This document shows, piece by piece, positions 60,900 through 64,000 of a DNA stretch of 64,000 bases (within the stretch, counting starts at the first letter, position 1; each line of letters starts with the position of its first letter). The translations under genes were made by a program, and so were the position numbers. Under the pieces are notes generated by a model that worked only from the letters and a program-made list of their open reading frames with translations, was not told where the DNA came from and did not search any database. Origin of the DNA: DASZQY01 sp963843565 (lineage in GTDB: Bacteria; Pseudomonadota; Alphaproteobacteria; Rhizobiales; Kaistiaceae). The DNA is taken from positions 124,001-188,000 of the forward strand of contig CAWJKY010000001.1 in assembly GCA_963843565.1 (NCBI GenBank), written 5' to 3'.

Positions 60900-61016
60900 A
60901 TGGTGAAAGCACCCAAAACAGACCTAACCGAAGCCAAGCGCATCGCCGCGCGCATGCTGGCAATGCCGCCTGAGCCTCACAAGCCGCGAGGAAGACCAAC
61001 CTGCGTTCCCGGCTGA
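60900..61016 (+). CDS. Possible 38-residue small protein
   Basis: ATG at 60900 opens MVKAPKTDLTEAKRIAARM followed by a Pro-rich C-terminus (PPEPHKPRGRPT). Short proteins with a helical start and a PPEPHKP-like tail occur in rhizobial accessory regions. It has no clear ribosome-binding site and lies in degenerate surroundings, so it may be a remnant. Confidence 0.35.
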   Translation: MVKAPKTDLTEAKRIAARMLAMPPEPHKPRGRPTCVPG

Positions 61017-61123
61017 GAAGACGAACAGCCGGGAAAGGCCGATACATCGGCGCGACGGTCGGGAAAGCACGCCGCATGAAACCATTCTCCGCATACGTCT
61101 AGTTGAAGAAGCCAGCGAGTTGG

Positions 61124-61549
61124 TCAAAGCCCGGGGCATAGGTCGCAGGGCGGCATTGCCGCCGCTCTGTTTGCGTTGGCGGTAGTTGGGGCGATCTCTG
61201 GTGCGTGGCAGATACATTCAAACGCGCAGCAATTTGGTCGAGTGCCAGCCGAGGGCTGAGGAGTTCTATTGCTGAGCTGACTGGCCAAGTCGAGTCGCTT
61301 CGTGAACACTCGCGGTTCAACGGGGAGGATGCGTCCGCCCTTAAGGATCGTGTTTCCTCGCTAGAGGCGCAGCTTAACGCCCTGTCGGACAGTGGTCGAG
61401 ATGCCGAAGTCATCTGCGGAGAGGCGGGAACACCGCTCTCGAGCCAGCGCAACATGAGCGCGCCGGTACGGTTTGGTATCGACGCTTCTTCCACAAAGCC
61501 CCCGTACTCCCCGCCCAAAAGAAGTAATCCCCGCCTGTCGCCCCCATGA
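61124..61549 (+). pseudogene. Possible decayed membrane/coiled-coil gene
   Basis: One frame gives a hydrophobic helix followed by a polar stretch (GGIAAALFALAVVGAISGAWQIH and SNAQQFGRV) and stops near 61250. An overlapping frame continues with a coiled coil (SSIAELTGQVESLREHSRF, then DASALKDRVSSLEAQLNAL). Joined by a frameshift near 61235 these would make a short membrane-anchored coiled-coil protein. This is a tentative reading with no family match. Confidence 0.25.
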
Positions 61550-62098
61550 GAAACTGACCTCGTCCCTGCTCACCCGAGGGGTCGCATCGCGCGAAGCGAG
61601 CCGTTGCGGAGCAGACCGAAAGGTAGCCGGTGCGGCAACGCATGGTTGGAGCGGCGCCTGCGGCTGTCTCCGCGTTGGAGCCGTCGGTGAGGGGAGACCC
61701 AAGCCGCGGGGTTCGCACCCCCGGGCCTCGGGAGGCTTCCGCAAGATCCGCCCGCCGGCATTACGACCGGCTGTCACAGTCGCTGACCTTAAGGGCGGCA
61801 GGCTAGCGCCAACCCCGGGGACCTCCCGGCGCGCGGCGCGGTCAGGACGGGTTGCCCGCTCTTAAGGCGGGTCCGTCCGCCTGCTGCCCGGAGCGCGGGT
61901 GTCGGAGGACACAAATCGCCGCGGCGGGCGCTCGGATGAGCGCCCCTTATCGGACTACCCGGACTGGCACTCGGACGAGCGCCCGCCACCCCCTCGTGTT
62001 TCGCGAGGGCTCAGGAAAGAGGGACGCGCTGGAAGGAGACGATGACTCGGGGCGCAACCGCTCGCGGGAACGAACCGTCACGCCCGCCTCTCAACCGC
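61550..62098. other. GC-rich gene-free stretch
   Basis: About 550 bases with no supported gene. It contains several short hairpins and a T-arm-like CGGGG-TTCGCAC-CCCCG near 61711-61727 that does not extend into a tRNA. No rRNA, RNase P, SRP RNA or tmRNA signature was found. Confidence 0.45.
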
Positions 62099-62203
62099 TC
62101 ATCCCCGCGAAGGCGGGGATCCAGGGATGGCGGCAGGAGCCGCGAGATGTGGGAGCTGGCGTAACAACATTTCCCCCTGGATTCCCGCATGCGCGGGAAT
62201 GAG
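62099..62203. repeat. REP-type inverted repeat element
   Basis: ATCCCCGCGAAGGCGGGGAT (62101-62120), followed by CCAGG, faces the mirror unit CCTGGATTCCCGCATGCGC with GGGAAT (62177-62200). The ends TCATCCC and GGGAATGA are near-inverted. Paired units of this kind are widespread dispersed intergenic repeats in proteobacteria, moved by REP-associated transposases elsewhere in the genome. Confidence 0.75.
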
Positions 62204-62285
62204 CGGGTGTTGGCAACGGGCAGCTGGTGTGCGGGCCCGCCCCCTCCCGCTGGCGCCAAATCCCGTCCGGCCCTATATCTCCGGG

Positions 62286-62430
62286 CGGCGAAGCTGCGGG
62301 GTGCGGCAGGAGATAAAGTACTCCCGGGGCTTATCGATCCAAACGGGAGCTGTTCCTGAGCGGGCCCGTGGGCTCGCACATACGGCGCCCACCTACTGTG
62401 TAGGTCTCCGGGGTCGATTAACTCCACCGG
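62286..62430 (+). ncRNA. ssrS: 6S RNA candidate
   Basis: The stretch between zapA and fau is the usual place of 6S RNA in alphaproteobacteria. A TATATC -10 lies at 62274-62279. The following sequence folds into a long irregular hairpin: GGGCG (62283-62287) with CGCCC, TGCG with CGCA, CAGGA with TCCTG, and CTCCCG with CGGGAG enclosing a large loop. It ends in an ACCTAC/GTAGGT hairpin (62391-62405). 6S RNA mimics an open promoter and sequesters housekeeping RNA polymerase. Boundaries are approximate, and no covariance search was possible. Confidence 0.55.
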
Positions 62431-62474
62431 CCGTTGCGGCTTCGCTTCTTTCTCCGCCCCTCTTCAAGGACCCC

Positions 62475-63080
62475 ATGACGGCATCGGCTGACGAGACCTC
62501 CGCCAAGGCGGCGTTGCGCGCGGCGGCCCTTGCCCGCCGCGATGCCATCGGCGAAGCGGAGCGTGCCCGGCTGTCCACGATCATCGCCCGCCGGGCGATT
62601 GCGCTGCTCGACGCGGCCCCGCCGCGCACGCTCGCCGTCTACCGCGCCATCCGCTCCGAGGTCGACCCGGAGGCCATCGCCACCTGGGCGCGGGCCAGGG
62701 GAATCGTGGTGGCGCTGCCGGCCATTGGCGCTGACGGCATCCTCGTCTATCGCCGCGCCGATGCCGAGACGCCGCTGGTCGACGCCGGCTTCGGGACGCG
62801 GGCCCCCGGTGCGTCCGCCCCGGAAGCGGCGCCCGACGCGCTGATCGTGCCGCTCGCCGGCTTCGATCGCACCGGCCATCGCCTCGGCTACGGCTTTGCC
62901 CACTACGACCGCGGGCTCGCCCGTCTGGCCGCGCGCGGCCTCACGCCGCTTGCCGTCGGGGTTGCATTCTCCGTCCAGGAAGTCGATGCAATCGGCGCTG
63001 AATCCCATGACGTGCGGCTGGACGCGGTGGTCACCGAGAACGCCACCATCGACCTGCGCGCCCCCGATCCGAGGTCCTGA
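62475..63080 (+). CDS. fau: 5-formyltetrahydrofolate cyclo-ligase
   Basis: A 201-residue enzyme that converts 5-formyl-THF to methenyl-THF with ATP, recycling folate. Typical segments are KAALRAAALARRDAI, VYRAIRSEVDPEAIATWA, the substrate/ATP loop DALIVPLAGFDRTGHRLGYGFAHYDRGLA and AVGVAFSVQEVDAIGAESHDVRLDAVVTEN. The ATG at 62475 is the family start; the longer frame from 62127 runs through the 6S candidate. Three bases separate it from the next gene. Confidence 0.94.
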   Translation: MTASADETSAKAALRAAALARRDAIGEAERARLSTIIARRAIALLDAAPPRTLAVYRAIRSEVDPEAIATWARARGIVVALPAIGADGILVYRRADAETPLVDAGFGTRAPGASAPEAAPDALIVPLAGFDRTGHRLGYGFAHYDRGLARLAARGLTPLAVGVAFSVQEVDAIGAESHDVRLDAVVTENATIDLRAPDPRS

Positions 63081-63083
63081 GCG

Positions 63084-63908
63084 TTGCGACTTCTTTTTCT
63101 TGGCGATCTCGTCGGGCGCACCGGCCGCAATGCCGCGATCGCCCAGTTGCCCGGGCTGATCGAGGAGAACCGGCTCGATTTCGTGATCGTCAACGGCGAG
63201 AACGCCGCCGGCGGCTTCGGCATCACCGAGGAGATCCTGAAGAACGTCATCGACGCCGGCGCCGACGTGGTGACCACGGGCAACCATGCCTTCGACCAGC
63301 GCGAGGCGCTGGTCTTTGCGGCCCGTCAGGAGCGCTTCCTGCGACCGGTCAATTTTCCCGCCGGCACCCCCGGCCACGGGGCCGGCCTGTTCGTGGCGCG
63401 CAACGGCGCCCGCGTGCTGGTCATCAATGCCATGGGCCGCGTCTTCATGGACCAGCTCGACGATCCCTTCGCTGCCATCGACGCCGAGATCGCCGCCTGT
63501 CCGCTGGGCGAGCAGGCCGATGCCATCGTGGTCGATTTTCACGCCGAGGCGACCAGCGAAAAGCAGGCGATCGGCTGGCACCTCGACGGGCGCGTCAGCC
63601 TGGTCGTCGGCACCCATACGCACGTCCCGACGTCGGATTATCACGTCATGCCATCGGGCACCGCCTTCCAGTCGGACGTCGGCATGTGCGGCGACTACAA
63701 CTCGGTCATCGGCATGAACCACGAGGAGCCGCTGCGCCGCTTCCTCCAGAAGGTGCCGGGCGAGCGTTTTTCGCCGGCCGATGGCGAGGCGACGATCGCG
63801 GGGCTGGCGGTCGAGATCGACGACAACACCGGGCTGGCCACGGCCGTGGCGCCGCTCCGCCGTGGCGGGGCGCTCGCCGAGACGACCCCGCATTTCTGGC
63901 GCGACTAG
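63084..63908 (+). CDS. TIGR00282 family metallophosphoesterase (YmdB-like)
   Basis: A 274-residue binuclear metal phosphoesterase. The sequence begins MRLLFLGDLVGRTGRNA from a TTG start at 63084, then FVIVNGENAAGGFG, VVTTGNHAFDQRE, VDFHAEATSEK and VVGTHTHVPTSDY, giving the full set of metal ligands. Bacillus YmdB hydrolyses 2',3'-cyclic nucleotides. It lies three bases after fau and upstream of yebC, the normal order in this group. Confidence 0.93.
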   Translation: MRLLFLGDLVGRTGRNAAIAQLPGLIEENRLDFVIVNGENAAGGFGITEEILKNVIDAGADVVTTGNHAFDQREALVFAARQERFLRPVNFPAGTPGHGAGLFVARNGARVLVINAMGRVFMDQLDDPFAAIDAEIAACPLGEQADAIVVDFHAEATSEKQAIGWHLDGRVSLVVGTHTHVPTSDYHVMPSGTAFQSDVGMCGDYNSVIGMNHEEPLRRFLQKVPGERFSPADGEATIAGLAVEIDDNTGLATAVAPLRRGGALAETTPHFWRD

Positions 63909-63979
63909 GGGAGCCCCGCGCCCTTCCTTTCGGCGCGCCGCCTGTCGTATAAGGCCCGCCGCCTGTTTTGGAGACCTCG

Positions 63980-64000
63980 ATGGCCGGTCATTCCCAGTTC
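63980..64000 (+). CDS. yebC: YebC/PmpR family regulator, N-terminal fragment
   Basis: The last 21 bases encode MAGHSQF, the invariant start of YebC/PmpR proteins (usually continuing KNIMHRKG). GGAG lies about 6 bases upstream. The rest lies beyond the window. YebC members act in transcription control or in relief of ribosome stalling. Position after fau and ymdB supports the call. Confidence 0.85.

Noticed and set aside
61711..61727. T-arm-like hairpin suggesting a tRNA or tmRNA piece
   Set aside because: No acceptor, anticodon arm or CCA follows, and no tag-encoding sequence is nearby.

Overview
The window is 64 kb of GC-rich chromosome from an alphaproteobacterium, most likely of the order Hyphomicrobiales (Rhizobiales). 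Pointers are rcdA with a TTAA-N7-TTAA CtrA-type box, a TrcR-like (DUF1013) regulator, GapR, the pntAA-pntAB-pntB split transhydrogenase, DUF1192, DUF4164, DUF465 and DUF882 proteins, and the order tkt-gap-pgk-fba-thiE. Genus cannot be fixed from sequence alone. Most genes are core and look intact. Accessory DNA is concentrated at the left end (1-5.2 kb) and in a degenerate block near the right end (59.2-62.2 kb).

Left end, 1-5.2 kb. A Z1-domain superfamily II ATPase with a TTG start is transcribed leftwards and overlaps a partial downstream ORF. Divergent from it is a 703-residue protein with recognisable family A polymerase motifs: a GR..Q.IP segment, motif A with Asp492, an O-helix pattern R524-x3-K528-x3-F532, and motif C HDS with Asp608. 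About 0.8 kb without genes follows. The region ends at a degenerate tRNA-Val(GAC)-like sequence whose D-loop carries about 69 nt of hairpin-forming DNA. This looks like the right edge of a genomic island with a putative defence locus and is the strongest candidate for an undescribed system.

Transport region, 5.3-17.1 kb. A secreted protein of unknown function is followed by a CUT1 sugar ABC importer, with SBP and two permeases leftwards and the ATPase divergent. A LacI regulator comes next, then a CUT2 (ribose-type) importer operon: SBP, double ATPase and two permeases. The CUT2 promoter is clear and has a LacI-type palindrome over its -35 element. In both importers a stem-loop sits just after the SBP gene.

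Core region, 17.1-31.1 kb. This holds rpmJ, a protein methyltransferase, twin TPR proteins with promoters so close that the mRNAs may be leaderless, pyk with a DUF1036 gene, an N-formylglutamate amidohydrolase-like gene, gapR, DUF882 and L,D-transpeptidase envelope genes, a TacA-like sigma-54 response regulator with a palindromic CtrA-type box, pepF, and an AbrB/Doc toxin-antitoxin pair with its operator.

Energy and ion region, 31.2-46.6 kb. An aa3-oxidase-type small subunit precedes pntAA-pntAB-pntB. A repeat element with a 26-bp flanking duplication lies at the start of pntB. Then come soxR with a consensus SoxR-box promoter and its likely target, a TPR lipoprotein, rpsU, purEK, two DUF465 genes, nhaA with a second ion permease, a TauE-like permease, an SDR, trcR, a quinone reductase, DUF1192, and rcdA with CtrA and DnaA boxes upstream.

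Central carbon region, 46.7-59.2 kb. After rpmE and a MotA/OmpA-like pair come an inositol-phosphatase-family gene, a Sel1-repeat protein, thiE, fba, a small membrane protein, pgk, a 59-residue membrane protein, gap and tkt. DUF4164 and zapA diverge from tkt.

Right end, 59.2-64 kb. The usual zapA-6S RNA-fau-ymdB-yebC order is interrupted by about 3 kb of degenerate sequence, including a broken adenylosuccinate-synthetase-like gene and a REP-type inverted repeat. A 6S RNA candidate, fau, the TIGR00282 phosphoesterase and the first codons of yebC close the window.
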